Assembly (NCBI RefSeq): GCF_002201475.1 | Contig: NZ_CP021422.1 | Location: forward strand, 2,356,001-2,420,000 | Direction of reading: 5' to 3' | From: Acutalibacter muris | Lineage (GTDB): Bacteria; Bacillota; Clostridia; Oscillospirales; Acutalibacteraceae | Length of the DNA: 64,000 nt | Part shown: one piece after another, positions 34,600-44,793 of the stretch | Numbering within the stretch: position 1 is the stretch's first letter | How the letters are laid out: each line of letters starts with the position of its first letter | Position numbers and translations under genes: made by a program | The notes under the pieces: generated by a model | Database searches by the model: none | What the model saw: only the letters and a program-made list of their open reading frames with translations | Told to the model about the DNA's origin: nothing

Positions 34600-35892
34600 A
34601 TGAATAAGCTTAATATAAAATCACTGCGTCCCTACCTGCTGCTGTGGAGCACCCAGTCCCTGTCCGCTCTGGGCAGTTCCATGACCGGCTACGCTCTGGT
34701 GCTGTGGCTCTATAGGGAGAGCGGCTCCGCCTTGGAGACCGCCCTGTTGTCCGTGTGCTCATACGCGCCCTATGTGCTCATGAGCATCTTCGCCGGGGCC
34801 CTCAGCGACCTCTGGGACAAGAAGCGCACCATGCTCATCTGCGACCTGCTGGCGGCGGTGAGCACCGTTGGGGTGCTGTTCCTGCTGAAGACCGGGCAGC
34901 TCGCGCCCTGGCATATGTACCTTTTAAACGCCGTCAGCGGCCTGATGAACACCGTGCAGCAGCCCGCCAGCGAGGTGGCCGCCACGCTGCTGGTGCCAAA
35001 GGAACACTACCAGCGGACCAGCGGGCTAAGGTCCCTTTCGGGCTCTCTGAACACCCTGCTGCACCCTGTGCTGGCCTCGGCGCTGTTCGCCTTTTCCGGC
35101 ATGGGCCTGGTGATAGCCGTGGACCTTGCCACCTTCTCCCTGGCCTTCCTGACGCTGCTGTTCTTTATCCGCATACCCAAGGCCCCCGAGAGCGAACGCC
35201 CCCGGGAGAGCCTGCTGGCCTCGGCCGGGGAGGGGCTCAGATGGCTGCGGGGGGACCCGCTTATAATGTACCTTATCTTCTTCCTGGCCTGCATAAACCT
35301 GGTGGCCTCGGCCTACAACGCAGCCCTTCCGGCCCTGCTGCTCAGCCGCGAAAACGGCGGTGAGACCGTGTTTGGGCTGGTGAACGCCACCGTCGGGGCC
35401 GCGTCACTAATAGGCAGCGCGGCGGCGTCCCTGCTGCCCGCCTCAAAGGACCGGGTGCGCGCCATATGCCTGTGCCTGTTCCTGGCTATGAGCACGGAGA
35501 ACTTCCTGCTGGCCTTTGGCCGCACGCCGGCCCTCTGGTGCCTGGGGGCGGTGCTGGGCTGGCTGCCCATACCGCTGATGAACGCCCATATGGACGTGAT
35601 ATTCCGCACCCGCATCCCCGCCGGTATGCAGGGCAGGGTGTTCTCCTGCCGCAACACCCTGCAATTCTTCACTATCCCGGTGGGCTACCTATTGGGGGGC
35701 GTACTGGTGGACCAGGTATTCGAGCCTCTTATGTCCGCCCAGGCGGGCGGGCTGCTGGTGTCCCTGTTCGGCTCCGGCAAGGGCAGCGGGGCGGCGCTGC
35801 TGTTCTTTGTGCTGGGGCTCTCGGGGGTGGCGGTATGCCTTGTGTTCTACCGCCTGCTGAGAAGGTTTAGAGGGGCTCTTCCCCGGGCCTAG
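34600..35892 (+). CDS. MFS efflux pump, Mef-like (macrolide type)
   Basis: A 430-residue 12-TM major facilitator pump. Mef/MFS_3-type features: LLWSTQSLSALGSSMTGYALVLWLYRES at the N-terminus, the loop LSDLWDKKRTMLICD, the LMNTVQQPASEVAATLLVPKEHYQRTSGLRSLS region, and a late RIPAGMQGRVFSCRNTLQFF motif. Mef pumps export macrolides by proton antiport. The leader/attenuator supports an antibiotic-inducible role; the actual drug is unproven. Confidence 0.85.
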   Translation: MNKLNIKSLRPYLLLWSTQSLSALGSSMTGYALVLWLYRESGSALETALLSVCSYAPYVLMSIFAGALSDLWDKKRTMLICDLLAAVSTVGVLFLLKTGQLAPWHMYLLNAVSGLMNTVQQPASEVAATLLVPKEHYQRTSGLRSLSGSLNTLLHPVLASALFAFSGMGLVIAVDLATFSLAFLTLLFFIRIPKAPESERPRESLLASAGEGLRWLRGDPLIMYLIFFLACINLVASAYNAALPALLLSRENGGETVFGLVNATVGAASLIGSAAASLLPASKDRVRAICLCLFLAMSTENFLLAFGRTPALWCLGAVLGWLPIPLMNAHMDVIFRTRIPAGMQGRVFSCRNTLQFFTIPVGYLLGGVLVDQVFEPLMSAQAGGLLVSLFGSGKGSGAALLFFVLGLSGVAVCLVFYRLLRRFRGALPRA

Positions 35893-35909
35893 ACGCGCCG
35901 CTTTCAGCC

Positions 35910-37889
35910 CTAGAATTCCGGGCCACTGTAGCACCGAAGTATCAGCCACATCTTCATACAGCTCAAAAGCACCGCCGGGCAGAGCATGGCGTAAAGGTAC
36001 CTTCCCCTGTGGAGGGTACTTTTTATTTTGGGCAGGCGCAGAAGGTACAGGGCCGGGAACAGCGCCGGCAGCAGCCAGCGCCCCTGGAACCCGGAGACAG
36101 CCCCCTCCCCCACCGGGCTGAGCCTGAGGTATGTCCACACCGCAAGCCCTCCCACAGCGGCGCAAAGGCAGACGGCCACGCCCGCTTTACCCGCCAGTGA
36201 GCCTGTATCCAAAAGGGGCTCGTCCTCCGGCTCGGTAAGGGCTGTAATGCCCAGCGCCGCCAGTACCAGCGCGGAGCCCGGCACGTTTATGGCATATGCC
36301 GAAAAATTCCCCAGCTCCATAAGGAAGCCCGGCCTTACGAGGTCCCGCAGGGCAAACTTGACCATAGTCTTTATAAACGACAGCGGGCTTGACATTATAT
36401 ACGCCAGCTGGTCCTCCGCCGTCAGGCCCAAACCGCTCTCCAGCACAGCCGAGGGGGCCGTGAACACCGCCAGCACCATAAGGAGCATAAGCCCCGCCCT
36501 GGCGGCCCAAACCGCCCGCCCCCTCCTTTCGCCCAGCCGGAAAAGAGCCACGGCAGAGAGCATTGCCGCCGCCATCATAATGCCTCCCGGGCTGAAGGTG
36601 GCTGCCTGGAACACCGCCGAGGGCACAAGGCCCGCCACGCAGAGCAGTATCTTTCCCCTTCCCGCAAGCTTTATGGCGGAGCATACTATCAGGGTATATG
36701 CCAGCAGGTTCACAAAGCGCCCAAAGGCATAGTTCCAGGCAAAGCCCATACCCAAGAACCGCCCCAGCCACAGGCCAAGGGCTCCCGGCAGATAGGCCGG
36801 AAAGGGGAAGCTCAGCAGGCTTTCCTCAGCTATCTGGCGCGCGCCGCTTGTATAATGCGCCTCCACAAGCTCTCCGAACTCCCGGTTCATCTCAAGGTTC
36901 GCATATCCGGGAAAGTCTATAAGGCCTATCATGTATGCGTCCGTCCTGGTAATATAGGCCCTGCCGCCATACGACGTAAAGAGGGCGTGCCTGTAGTGTA
37001 TGCCGCCGTCCCCGGGAATATTGGCTATAAGTGGGGCCGCCGTTATGAATATCAGCCCAAGCCCCAGGCACAGCAGCGCGAATACCCTTTGCGGCCGCTG
37101 GGCCGCCTGTCCCCGCAGCAGCCAAAGGCCGCAGCAAACGGCTCCTGCCAGCAAAAAGAAGCATACATGATTCCATAGATAGGGTATCCCCCGAAGGTGG
37201 CACACCGGCCATGCCAGCAGCGCAAGGGCTGTGCCCGTTCCTAAAGCCTTCACCGCGCCCAGGCAGAAGGGTCCCCTTGTCCCCCAAAGGGCGGCAAGCC
37301 GGGGTAAAAGCTTCGGCCAAAAATAGAGGAGCGCCTGTGCCGCCGCCAGCAGGAGAACAAAAAATATCACCAGGTCCTGGATTCGGAAGGACGGCATAAT
37401 ATGGGACTGGTTTTTTAACGGACTTTCCGAGACGAGCACCTCAGACAGCACATAATCCGCCGGAACCTCCAGCCGCAGGAACCCATACTCCTTCAGCGGG
37501 AACGAAAACATATACTCCGTCTTGCAGGCGGAGGCCCTGCTCTTCTCATACCGCTCCGGGAGTATGTGCCCGGAGTCATCAGGGTAATAGAGCACTATCT
37601 CTATGCCCGGGGGCGGCTCGGCCCCAAAGCGCACCAACAGCGACTGCATACTGCCTGAGAGCCCGCCGAATTTTATATACGGTTCTTCACCCGTCCTGAT
37701 TACAGCGTCACCTTTGAGCTGGCAGTCATGTAACTGCCAGCTGCGGGAGGGTACTGCCCTCCCGTCCTCCGGGAAGCTCTGCAGTGTCAGCTCCGGGGTG
37801 CGGGCCCAGTTTATCAGCCAAGCCGACAGGGCCAAAGCAAGAACTATGCCAAGAAGCGTCCCCTGCCTGCGCCAATTCACTCTCTCCAT
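35910..37889 (-). CDS. DUF2142-like polytopic membrane protein
   Basis: A 659-residue membrane protein: one N-terminal TM helix, an extracellular beta-rich region (about 30-170), then ten or so TM helices. ANIPGDGGIHYRHALFTSYGG and NLEMNREFGELVEAHYTSGARQIAEES fit the DUF2142 family, thought to resemble lipid-linked-sugar glycosyltransferases. The gene is single and divergent from the LtaS-like gene, so a surface-polymer role is plausible. Confidence 0.7.
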   Translation of the reverse strand: MERVNWRRQGTLLGIVLALALSAWLINWARTPELTLQSFPEDGRAVPSRSWQLHDCQLKGDAVIRTGEEPYIKFGGLSGSMQSLLVRFGAEPPPGIEIVLYYPDDSGHILPERYEKSRASACKTEYMFSFPLKEYGFLRLEVPADYVLSEVLVSESPLKNQSHIMPSFRIQDLVIFFVLLLAAAQALLYFWPKLLPRLAALWGTRGPFCLGAVKALGTGTALALLAWPVCHLRGIPYLWNHVCFFLLAGAVCCGLWLLRGQAAQRPQRVFALLCLGLGLIFITAAPLIANIPGDGGIHYRHALFTSYGGRAYITRTDAYMIGLIDFPGYANLEMNREFGELVEAHYTSGARQIAEESLLSFPFPAYLPGALGLWLGRFLGMGFAWNYAFGRFVNLLAYTLIVCSAIKLAGRGKILLCVAGLVPSAVFQAATFSPGGIMMAAAMLSAVALFRLGERRGRAVWAARAGLMLLMVLAVFTAPSAVLESGLGLTAEDQLAYIMSSPLSFIKTMVKFALRDLVRPGFLMELGNFSAYAINVPGSALVLAALGITALTEPEDEPLLDTGSLAGKAGVAVCLCAAVGGLAVWTYLRLSPVGEGAVSGFQGRWLLPALFPALYLLRLPKIKSTLHRGRYLYAMLCPAVLLSCMKMWLILRCYSGPEF

Positions 37890-37947
37890 TTTCCCATCGC
37901 CCCTCCTCCACGATTATGCTCACGGCATATTATACCATTTTTATCAG

Positions 37948-37976
37948 TTGACCGCAAGTGCAAGTTGTGGTATACT
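37948..37976 (+). promoter_or_regulatory. Promoter of the LtaS-like gene
   Basis: TTGACC (37948-37953), 17 bases, TATACT (37971-37976), 46 bases before the ATG. Confidence 0.6.
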
Positions 37977-38021
37977 TTATAAGTTGAAATTCAATTTTGC
38001 AAGTGGAACGGTGAAGGGAAA

Positions 38022-39569
38022 ATGGACCGTTTTGAGATAGTCAAAAAGCCCGTCAGCGGCGATAAGGAGCGCACCTGGCCCGGGACCCTGCGGCTTGTGC
38101 TTGCAAGCCTGCTGTTCATTTTTTCGCTTATCCTGCACGCGGCCGTCTACTGGATGCACACGACCCTGCGTATACAGTTCGGCGAGCTGCTATATACCCT
38201 GACCACGCCCTTAAAAGGCTCGAACACCGACATGGTGATACAGTGCGTCCACTCCAGCGGCACGCAGATCACCATAATCTTGCTGTATTTGTTCCTGTTG
38301 ACCGCCGTAATTGTTTTACAGCACCGGTACAAGGTCACCTACCACTCTTTGAAACATGGCGACATGGACATAATTAAGCTGTCGCGTCGGGCGCTGATGT
38401 GCTGCGGCGTGGTGTCGCTGGCGGCAGTCGCCGTTTTTACCGAGATGAAGTTCAATATCATAGACTATGTGCGGCTGCGCATGTCCCCCTCCACCCTGTA
38501 CGAGGAGCATTATGTTGACCCCACAGAGGTCAGCATCACCGGCGAAGGCAAAAACCTTATATATATCTACCTTGAGAGCATGGAGACGGCCTATGCCGAC
38601 CGGAAGTCCGGCGGCGCCCAGGCGGAGATAAACTATATCCCCGGCCTCACCCGGCTGGCCGAGGACAACCTCTCCTTCTCCAGTTCGGAAAAGCTGGGCG
38701 GCTTTCACGCCATAAACGGCACCACCTGGACCATGGGGGCGCTTCTGGCCACCTCCTCCGGCGTGCCGTACTCCTTCCCCACCGAGCGCAACTCCATGAA
38801 CAAATGGGACGAGTTTGCAAGCGGGCTCACCACCCTTGGTGACCTGCTGGAGGAAAAGGGCTATCAAAACGAGTTCCTGTGCGGCTCCAACTCCGACTTC
38901 GGCGGGCGCAGAAGCTATTATAAGCAGCACGGCAGCTATGAAATATTCGATCTCTATACCGCCCGGGACCGGGAATATATCCCCCACAACTACTACGAAT
39001 GGTGGGGCTATGAGGATATGTACCTTTATGAGATAGCAAAGGACGAGCTTACCCGGCTTGCCGCGGAGGAGAAGCCCTTTAATTTCACCATGCTCACCGT
39101 GGACACCCACTATCCCAACGGCTACCTCTGCAGTCTTTGCACCGACGAATATGATACCACCACCGGCAACGTGGTAGCCTGCGCCGACCGGCAGATAATG
39201 GAGTTTATCGATTGGTGCACTAAACAGGATTTTTACGAGGACAGCGTCATACTCCTCACCGGCGACCACCCCCGCATGGACATACGTCTGGTAGCGGAGG
39301 TAACCGAGTATTACGACCGCACAGTTTACAACTGCTTTATGAACAGCGCCAAGGAGCCAAAGGGCAGCACCATGAACCGGGATTACACCGCCATGGACAT
39401 ATTCCCCACCACCCTCTCGGCCATGGGCTTCGAGATAGAGGGGAACCGGCTGGGGCTGGGCGTGGACCTGTTCAGCGGCGAACCCACCCTCTGCGAGGAG
39501 ATGGGCTTTGAAAAGCTGGAGGAGGAGACGCAGAAGTATTCGGCCTACTATATAAAAAACTTTGCCTGA
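38022..39569 (+). CDS. LTA synthase family phosphoglycerol transferase
   Basis: A 515-residue membrane enzyme with three or so N-terminal TM helices and an extracellular sulfatase-fold domain (about 180-500). INGTTWTMGALLATSSGVPYSF holds the conserved Thr region; YLESMETAY carries the first metal-binding Glu and LTGDHPRMD the last metal ligands. Such enzymes move phosphoglycerol from phosphatidylglycerol onto teichoic acid or glycans. The start follows GGTGAAGGGAAA. It has fewer N-terminal helices than classical LtaS (five). Confidence 0.88.
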   Translation: MDRFEIVKKPVSGDKERTWPGTLRLVLASLLFIFSLILHAAVYWMHTTLRIQFGELLYTLTTPLKGSNTDMVIQCVHSSGTQITIILLYLFLLTAVIVLQHRYKVTYHSLKHGDMDIIKLSRRALMCCGVVSLAAVAVFTEMKFNIIDYVRLRMSPSTLYEEHYVDPTEVSITGEGKNLIYIYLESMETAYADRKSGGAQAEINYIPGLTRLAEDNLSFSSSEKLGGFHAINGTTWTMGALLATSSGVPYSFPTERNSMNKWDEFASGLTTLGDLLEEKGYQNEFLCGSNSDFGGRRSYYKQHGSYEIFDLYTARDREYIPHNYYEWWGYEDMYLYEIAKDELTRLAAEEKPFNFTMLTVDTHYPNGYLCSLCTDEYDTTTGNVVACADRQIMEFIDWCTKQDFYEDSVILLTGDHPRMDIRLVAEVTEYYDRTVYNCFMNSAKEPKGSTMNRDYTAMDIFPTTLSAMGFEIEGNRLGLGVDLFSGEPTLCEEMGFEKLEEETQKYSAYYIKNFA

Positions 39570-39574
39570 ACGTT

Positions 39575-39617
39575 AAATATTCCCCGGAGGCCCTCCCCGG
39601 GGAATATTTGCTTTTTT
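39575..39617 (+). terminator. Terminator of the LtaS-like gene
   Basis: AAATATTCCCCGG pairs with CCGGGGAATATTT, then GCTTTTTT. Confidence 0.85.
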
Positions 39618-39676
39618 ATCCTAAAAGGTACGCCTTTTGATAGCTGCCCTTGCGCACAAGCATAATTCTTAGGAGG

Positions 39677-40357
39677 TCAGCATACCCTTTCCTCTTCGTT
39701 CAGCCGGCCGTCCTTCATATGGTATATCACGTCGGCCTGGGCGGCTATGCCCAGGTCATGGGTGACGACGATTATGCAGCGGTCCTCCTCCTTTGCCAGC
39801 CGCTTTAAGAGGTCTATCACCATCTGCCCGTTCTCAGAGTCCAGGTTGCCGGTGGGCTCGTCGGCCAGTATCACCGGGCTGTCGCTTGCAAGGGCCCGGG
39901 CTATAGCCACCCTCTGCTGCTGCCCGCCGGAGAGCATGGCGGGCAGCTTTCTGGGGTCCACCTCCTCAAGGCCCACCGCCGCCAGCAGCTCCTTTGCCCG
40001 GGCCTTGGCCTTGCCAGCCTGGGCCTTCTGTATCATCATGGGGTACATGACGTTCTCTAGAATATTAAGGCTCGGGAACAGGTTAAAGGCCTGATATATC
40101 ACCGACACATTTTCCCGCCTGTGCCGCTCGCTGCCAAACTCCTTCACAGACTGGCCGTTGGCCACCACCTGCCCGTCGTTCGGGGTGCCAAGCCCCGCCA
40201 GCATGGATAGGAGCGTCGTCTTGCCGCTGCCGGACTGGCCCACTATGGCGTAGAACTTCCCCGCCTCAAAATCACAGGACACCCCGTCCAAGGCCTTCAC
40301 CTGCTGGTATTTGCTCTGGTACACATAGGTCACGTTTTCCGCTTTAAGAACGCTCAT
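39677..40357 (-). CDS. Orphan LolD/MacB-type ABC ATPase
   Basis: A 226-residue ATPase with Walker A (GQSGSGKTT), Q-loop ([10 protein letters not shown]), signature ([15 protein letters not shown]), Walker B ([14 protein letters not shown]) and H-loop (VVTHD). This class normally pairs with an FtsX-like permease in the same operon. None is adjacent, so it either serves a permease elsewhere or is left over from a lost operon. The RBS is weak. Confidence 0.92.
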   Translation of the reverse strand: MSVLKAENVTYVYQSKYQQVKALDGVSCDFEAGKFYAIVGQSGSGKTTLLSMLAGLGTPNDGQVVANGQSVKEFGSERHRRENVSVIYQAFNLFPSLNILENVMYPMMIQKAQAGKAKARAKELLAAVGLEEVDPRKLPAMLSGGQQQRVAIARALASDSPVILADEPTGNLDSENGQMVIDLLKRLAKEEDRCIIVVTHDLGIAAQADVIYHMKDGRLNEEERVC

Positions 40358-40594
40358 TTAAGTCACGCCTTTCCGGCCCGCCGGCCTGGTTATTTTCTAA
40401 GTATATTCTATCAGTTTTCAACCCTTTGTGCAATATGACATAATCCATCAACATATACCCCACCGCTCCCCCGGCTTGTACAAAAAGGAGAAAATAAAAA
40501 TTTTTTAAAATATTTTTGAAAAAGCTGCAACCAAAACGCAAAAATATGTATTCTTATAAATGTATAGGTATGCACTGCCAAAAATAAGGCAGGC

Positions 40595-40623
40595 TTGCTT
40601 CAAGGCAAGAAATATGGTAAAAT
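40595..40623 (+). promoter_or_regulatory. Promoter of deoD-deoB
   Basis: TTGCTT (40595-40600), 17 bases, TAAAAT (40618-40623), 35 bases before the deoD start. Confidence 0.55.
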
Positions 40624-40658
40624 TAACACAAATAATTTTTGGCAAAGGAGAGATAGCT

Positions 40659-41372
40659 ATGCCCAACCTTACCCCCACCCCCCATAACGCCGCCCTGCCC
40701 GAGGATATTGCCAAGACCGTCCTTATGCCCGGGGACCCCCTGCGGGCAAAGTTCATAGCCGAGAACTTCCTTTCTGACGCGGTCTGCGTGAACACCGTGC
40801 GCAATATGCTGGCCTTCACCGGCAACTACCAGGATAAGCGTGTCACCGTCATGGGCGGCGGCATGGGTATGCCCTCTGTGGGCATCTACACCTACGAGCT
40901 CTTCAACTTCTACGGAGTGGAGAAGATAATCCGCGTGGGCTCTGCCGGCACTCTCAGCGAAAAGGCGGCCCTCCGTTCGGTGGTTATCGGCGTGGGCGCC
41001 TGCACCGACTCAAACTATGCCCACCAGTTCCAGCTTCCCGGAACCTTCGCGCCTATAGCCGACTTTGACCTGGCCCGTGCCGCCGCCGAAACCGGCGAGC
41101 GCCTGGGGATAAAGACCGTGGCCGGGAATATTCTGTCCTCGGACGTGTTTTACTCCGACGACTCTGAGAGCACCAGGAAATGGCAGAAGATGGGTGTGCT
41201 GGCCGTGGAGATGGAGGCCGCCGCCCTATACATGAACGCCGCCCGGGCGGGTAAAAAGGCCCTGTGCCTTCTGACCATCTCCGACTCTCCCACCTCCGGC
41301 GAGGCCCTCTCCGCCGAGGAGCGGCAGAACAGCTTTACAGACATGATGAAGCTGGCCCTGGAGATAGCCTGA
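40659..41372 (+). CDS. deoD: Purine-nucleoside phosphorylase, DeoD type
   Basis: A 237-residue hexameric-type phosphorylase that splits purine (deoxy)nucleosides with phosphate to base and (deoxy)ribose-1-phosphate. Signatures: [65 protein letters not shown]. The start at 40659 follows AAAGGAGAGATAG; the upstream in-frame extension is untranslated leader. Its stop overlaps the deoB start (TGATG). Confidence 0.96.
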   Translation: MPNLTPTPHNAALPEDIAKTVLMPGDPLRAKFIAENFLSDAVCVNTVRNMLAFTGNYQDKRVTVMGGGMGMPSVGIYTYELFNFYGVEKIIRVGSAGTLSEKAALRSVVIGVGACTDSNYAHQFQLPGTFAPIADFDLARAAAETGERLGIKTVAGNILSSDVFYSDDSESTRKWQKMGVLAVEMEAAALYMNAARAGKKALCLLTISDSPTSGEALSAEERQNSFTDMMKLALEIA

Positions 41373-42559
41373 TGGGAAAGTATGAGCGCGTATTCATTGT
41401 CGTCATCGACTCCCTTGGGATAGGGTCCATGCCGGACGCTGACAGCTTCGGGGATAATGGAGCCGACACCCTGGGGCATATCGCGGAGACCGCCGGGCTC
41501 AGAATACCCAATCTCCGCCGCCTGGGGCTTGCCAACCTGCGCCCCCTCAAGGGGCTGCCTCCCTGTGAAAGCTCCTTGGGCTATCGCATGGTCTTAGAGG
41601 AGGCCAGTAACGGCAAGGACACCATGACCGGCCACTGGGAGATGATGGGCCTGCACATCACCACACCCTTCAAGACCTTCACGGATACCGGTTTCCCCCC
41701 GGAGCTTATCTCTGAGCTGGAGCGGCTTACCGGACGCAAAATAATCGGCAACAAAAGCGCCAGCGGCACGGAGATACTTGAGGAGCTGGGACAGGAGGAG
41801 GTTGAGAAGGGCCATCTCATCGTCTACACCTCTGCCGACTCCGTATTGCAGATATGCGGCAATGAGGAGACCATGGGCCTTGACGCTCTCTACCGTTACT
41901 GCGAGATGGCCCGGGAGCTCACCCTGCGGGAGGAATGGCGGGTCGGCCGGGTGATAGCGCGGCCCTATGTGGGCAGGAGGCCCGGGGAGTTTAAACGCAC
42001 CTCTAACCGCCATGACTACGCCCTGAAGCCCTACGGCAAAACCTGCCTGGACGCTTTGAAGGCTGCCGGCCTTGACATGATATCCGTTGGCAAGATATTT
42101 GACATTTTTGACGGCGAGGGCCTGACCCAGTCCAACCGCTCTAAAAGCTCCGTTCACGGCATGGAGCAGACAATAGAGCTCCTGGGAGAGAACTTCACCG
42201 GCCTGTGCTTTGTGAACCTGGTGGACTTCGACGCGCTATGGGGCCACCGCCGGGACCCTTACGGCTATGCCGCAGAGCTGGAACGCTTCGACGAGAAGCT
42301 GGGTCAGGCGCTTCCTCTGCTTAAAGAGGACGACCTCTTAATGATAACCGCCGACCATGGCAATGATCCCACCTTCCGGGGCACCGACCACACCCGTGAG
42401 CGGGTGCCGCTTTTGATGTACTCCCCCGGCATGACCGGCGGCGGGCCGCTGGAGACGGAAAAGTGCTTCGCGGTCATAGGCGCTACTGTGTCCGATAACT
42501 TCAGCGTGGCAATGCCCAAAGGGACCATCGGGCACTCGTTATTGGACAAGCTGATATAA
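41372..42559 (+). CDS. deoB: Phosphopentomutase
   Basis: A 395-residue alkaline-phosphatase-superfamily mutase that turns (deoxy)ribose-1-phosphate into the 5-phosphate, the step after DeoD. Signatures: [41 protein letters not shown] with the phosphorylated Thr, and [25 protein letters not shown] with the metal-binding Asp/His residues. It is translationally coupled to deoD. Confidence 0.96.
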   Translation: MGKYERVFIVVIDSLGIGSMPDADSFGDNGADTLGHIAETAGLRIPNLRRLGLANLRPLKGLPPCESSLGYRMVLEEASNGKDTMTGHWEMMGLHITTPFKTFTDTGFPPELISELERLTGRKIIGNKSASGTEILEELGQEEVEKGHLIVYTSADSVLQICGNEETMGLDALYRYCEMARELTLREEWRVGRVIARPYVGRRPGEFKRTSNRHDYALKPYGKTCLDALKAAGLDMISVGKIFDIFDGEGLTQSNRSKSSVHGMEQTIELLGENFTGLCFVNLVDFDALWGHRRDPYGYAAELERFDEKLGQALPLLKEDDLLMITADHGNDPTFRGTDHTRERVPLLMYSPGMTGGGPLETEKCFAVIGATVSDNFSVAMPKGTIGHSLLDKLI

Positions 42560-42570
42560 CCAACTTAAAA

Positions 42571-42596
42571 CCCCCGGCAAGCCGGGGGCTTTGCTT
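42571..42596 (+). terminator. Terminator of deoD-deoB
   Basis: CCCCCGGC/GCCGGGGG stem followed by TTTGCTTTT; the convergent GH4 gene ends at 42603. Confidence 0.8.
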
Positions 42597-42602
42597 TTAC
42601 TC

Positions 42603-43925
42603 TCAGTGGTACTTGGGCAGCCAATCTCCATGTGTGGCTATCAGATCGTCCACCATCTTGATAATGGTATCGATATCCAGCTCGCTGCCGGTATGGGGAT
42701 CCAGCATGGCGGCCTGATAGATATGCTCCTTCTTGCGGGTAACGGCGGCCTCGAGGGTCAGCAGCTGCACGTTGATGTTGGTCATGTTCATGGCCGCACA
42801 CTGCACAGGAAGACGGCCCACCCGGCAGGGATTCACGCCCCGGCCGTCCACAAGGCAGGGCACCTCCACGCACGCGTCCTGGGGCAGGTTCTCAATGAGC
42901 CCGCCGGTGTTGAGCACGTTGCCGCCGATCTTATAGGGCTCATCGGTCATGATGGACTCCATAATGTAGCTGGCGTACTCCCTGGAGCGCTTGTGGTCCA
43001 GCTGATGGCTTTCCCTAAGCTGGTCCCGTTCCTTGGCCCAGCCCTCTATCTGGTTGACGCAGCGGCGGGGGTACTCGTCCAGGGGGATGTTGTAGCGGTC
43101 AATAAGCTCGGGGTATTTCGACTTGATATAGAACATATTGTACTCGGAGTTATGCTCGCTGGACTCGGTGCAGTAGTAGCCGAACTTGTCTATGTACTCA
43201 AAGCGCACCATATCGTCGTGCTTCTCGCTGGCGTTCATCTCCTTGGCGCGGCGGCGGATCTCAGGGTACAGGTCGTTGCCGTCCTTATCTTTTATCTCTA
43301 AAAGCCAGCCCATGTGATTTATGCCCGCTATAAGCTCCTTGCGGCCCTCCAGCTTGTCCTCCAGCTTTAGCTTTTTCAGAAGCCCCTCGGAGCACACCTG
43401 CACGCTGTGGCAGAGCCCCACGGTCTTGACGTTCGTGTACCTCTGCATATAGCCCGAGAGCATGGCCATAGGGTTGGTATAGTTCAGGAACCATGCGTCG
43501 GGGCAGACCTCCTCCATATCCTTGGCGAAGTCGTCCATCACCGGGATAGTGCGCAAAGCCCGCATAATTCCGCCTATGCCCAGGGTGTCGCCGATGGTCT
43601 GGCGCAGGCCGTACTTCTTGGGCACCTCAAAGTCGATGATGGTGCAGGGGTCATAGAGCCCCACCTGTATGGCGTTCACCACGAAGGCAGCTCCTCTCAG
43701 GGCCTCCTTGCGGTTCTCAACGCCCAGGAAGGTGGTTATCCTGCTGTGGCCCCCCAGGGTCTCGTTCATGGCCCCCAGTATCTCCGCGCTCTCCTGGAGC
43801 CGCTGGCCGTCGATGTCATACAGGGCAAACTCCGCCTCACGAAGAGTCTCGCTGCACATACAGTCCCCTATGACGTTTCGGGCGAAGACGGTGCTGCCCG
43901 CGCCCATAAATGTGATTTTAAGCAT
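42603..43925 (-). CDS. GH4 alpha-galactosidase (MelA-like)
   Basis: A 440-residue family 4 glycosidase, which uses NAD+ and Mn2+ in a redox-elimination mechanism. Rossmann start ITFMGAGSTVFARNVIGD, NYTNPMAM, and the metal-binding CHSVQ motif typical of alpha-galactosidase members; other GH4 subgroups differ there. IAGINHMGWLLEI supplies the catalytic His region. It is a single gene with a GAAAGG ribosome site. Confidence 0.9.
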   Translation of the reverse strand: MLKITFMGAGSTVFARNVIGDCMCSETLREAEFALYDIDGQRLQESAEILGAMNETLGGHSRITTFLGVENRKEALRGAAFVVNAIQVGLYDPCTIIDFEVPKKYGLRQTIGDTLGIGGIMRALRTIPVMDDFAKDMEEVCPDAWFLNYTNPMAMLSGYMQRYTNVKTVGLCHSVQVCSEGLLKKLKLEDKLEGRKELIAGINHMGWLLEIKDKDGNDLYPEIRRRAKEMNASEKHDDMVRFEYIDKFGYYCTESSEHNSEYNMFYIKSKYPELIDRYNIPLDEYPRRCVNQIEGWAKERDQLRESHQLDHKRSREYASYIMESIMTDEPYKIGGNVLNTGGLIENLPQDACVEVPCLVDGRGVNPCRVGRLPVQCAAMNMTNINVQLLTLEAAVTRKKEHIYQAAMLDPHTGSELDIDTIIKMVDDLIATHGDWLPKYH

Positions 43926-44072
43926 AAGCTTTTTTCCTTTCTGATTTACCCTTCATTGGGTTTTATCAAGAATAGCATAGACACGCAAAAATAGCAAGGG
44001 GTCTGCGGCAGTTCTTGAAAAATAATTTTGCCTATGCTATTATATAATGACTGATAACTTAGGAGGTGCCCC

Positions 44073-44789
44073 ATGCGCAGGATAGCCATTTGCGACGACG
44101 AGCCCGCCCAGGCGGAGCTTCTCCGGGGCCTTGTAAACGACTGGGCCCGGGACCGGCGGGAGCCCTCCGAAATACGCCTTTTCCCCAGCGGCGACGCCTT
44201 CTGGTTCTGCTGGGAGCAGGACAAGGCCTGGGACGCGCTGCTTTTAGACATACAGATGTCCGGCACCGACGGCCTGGACCTCTGCCGCCAGCTTCGGGCC
44301 GCCGGCTCCCGGCTGCCGGTGGTGTTCGTCACAGGCCTTGCGGGGCATATGGCAGAGGGCTTCGAACTGGACGCGGTGCATTACCTTGTAAAGCCCGCCA
44401 GCCGGGACAAGATATATCTCTGCCTTGACAAGGCCATACAGCGCGAAGGCCGTGAGCCCTTCATACTACTAGAGTGCGCCGACGGCCAGGCCGCCCGGGT
44501 GCTCCTGTCGGAGATAGCCCTCATAGAGTCCAGCGGCCATCGCACCCTTGTGACCCTGGCGGGCGGGGATACCCTGGAGGCCAGAGCCGGCTTTAAGGAG
44601 CTCTGCGGAAAGCTCCCACAGGGGGACTTTGTCCAGTGCCACCGCTGCTATCTGGCGGGACTCCGTCACATCTACCGGCTGGGTCGGGACAGTCTTATCC
44701 TGGACGGCGGCAAGGCCGTTCCCGTAAGCCGTAACCGCTTTTTAGAGGTCAACGCCGCCTTCGTCAATTTCTACCGCCAGGAGGGATAA
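44073..44789 (+). CDS. LytTR response regulator
   Basis: A 238-residue regulator. Receiver domain (about 1-120): acidic pair in ICDDE, phospho-acceptor Asp in LLLDIQMSGTDG, VVFVTG and KPAS. LytTR DNA-binding domain (about 130-235): LSEIALIESSGHRTLVTL, FVQCHRCYLAGLRHI, VPVSRNRFLEV. It precedes the GHKL kinase. LytTR proteins bind pairs of 9-10-bp direct repeats about 21 bp apart; such a pair lies at 47383-47419. Confidence 0.93.
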   Translation: MRRIAICDDEPAQAELLRGLVNDWARDRREPSEIRLFPSGDAFWFCWEQDKAWDALLLDIQMSGTDGLDLCRQLRAAGSRLPVVFVTGLAGHMAEGFELDAVHYLVKPASRDKIYLCLDKAIQREGREPFILLECADGQAARVLLSEIALIESSGHRTLVTLAGGDTLEARAGFKELCGKLPQGDFVQCHRCYLAGLRHIYRLGRDSLILDGGKAVPVSRNRFLEVNAAFVNFYRQEG

Positions 44790-44793
44790 AAGC

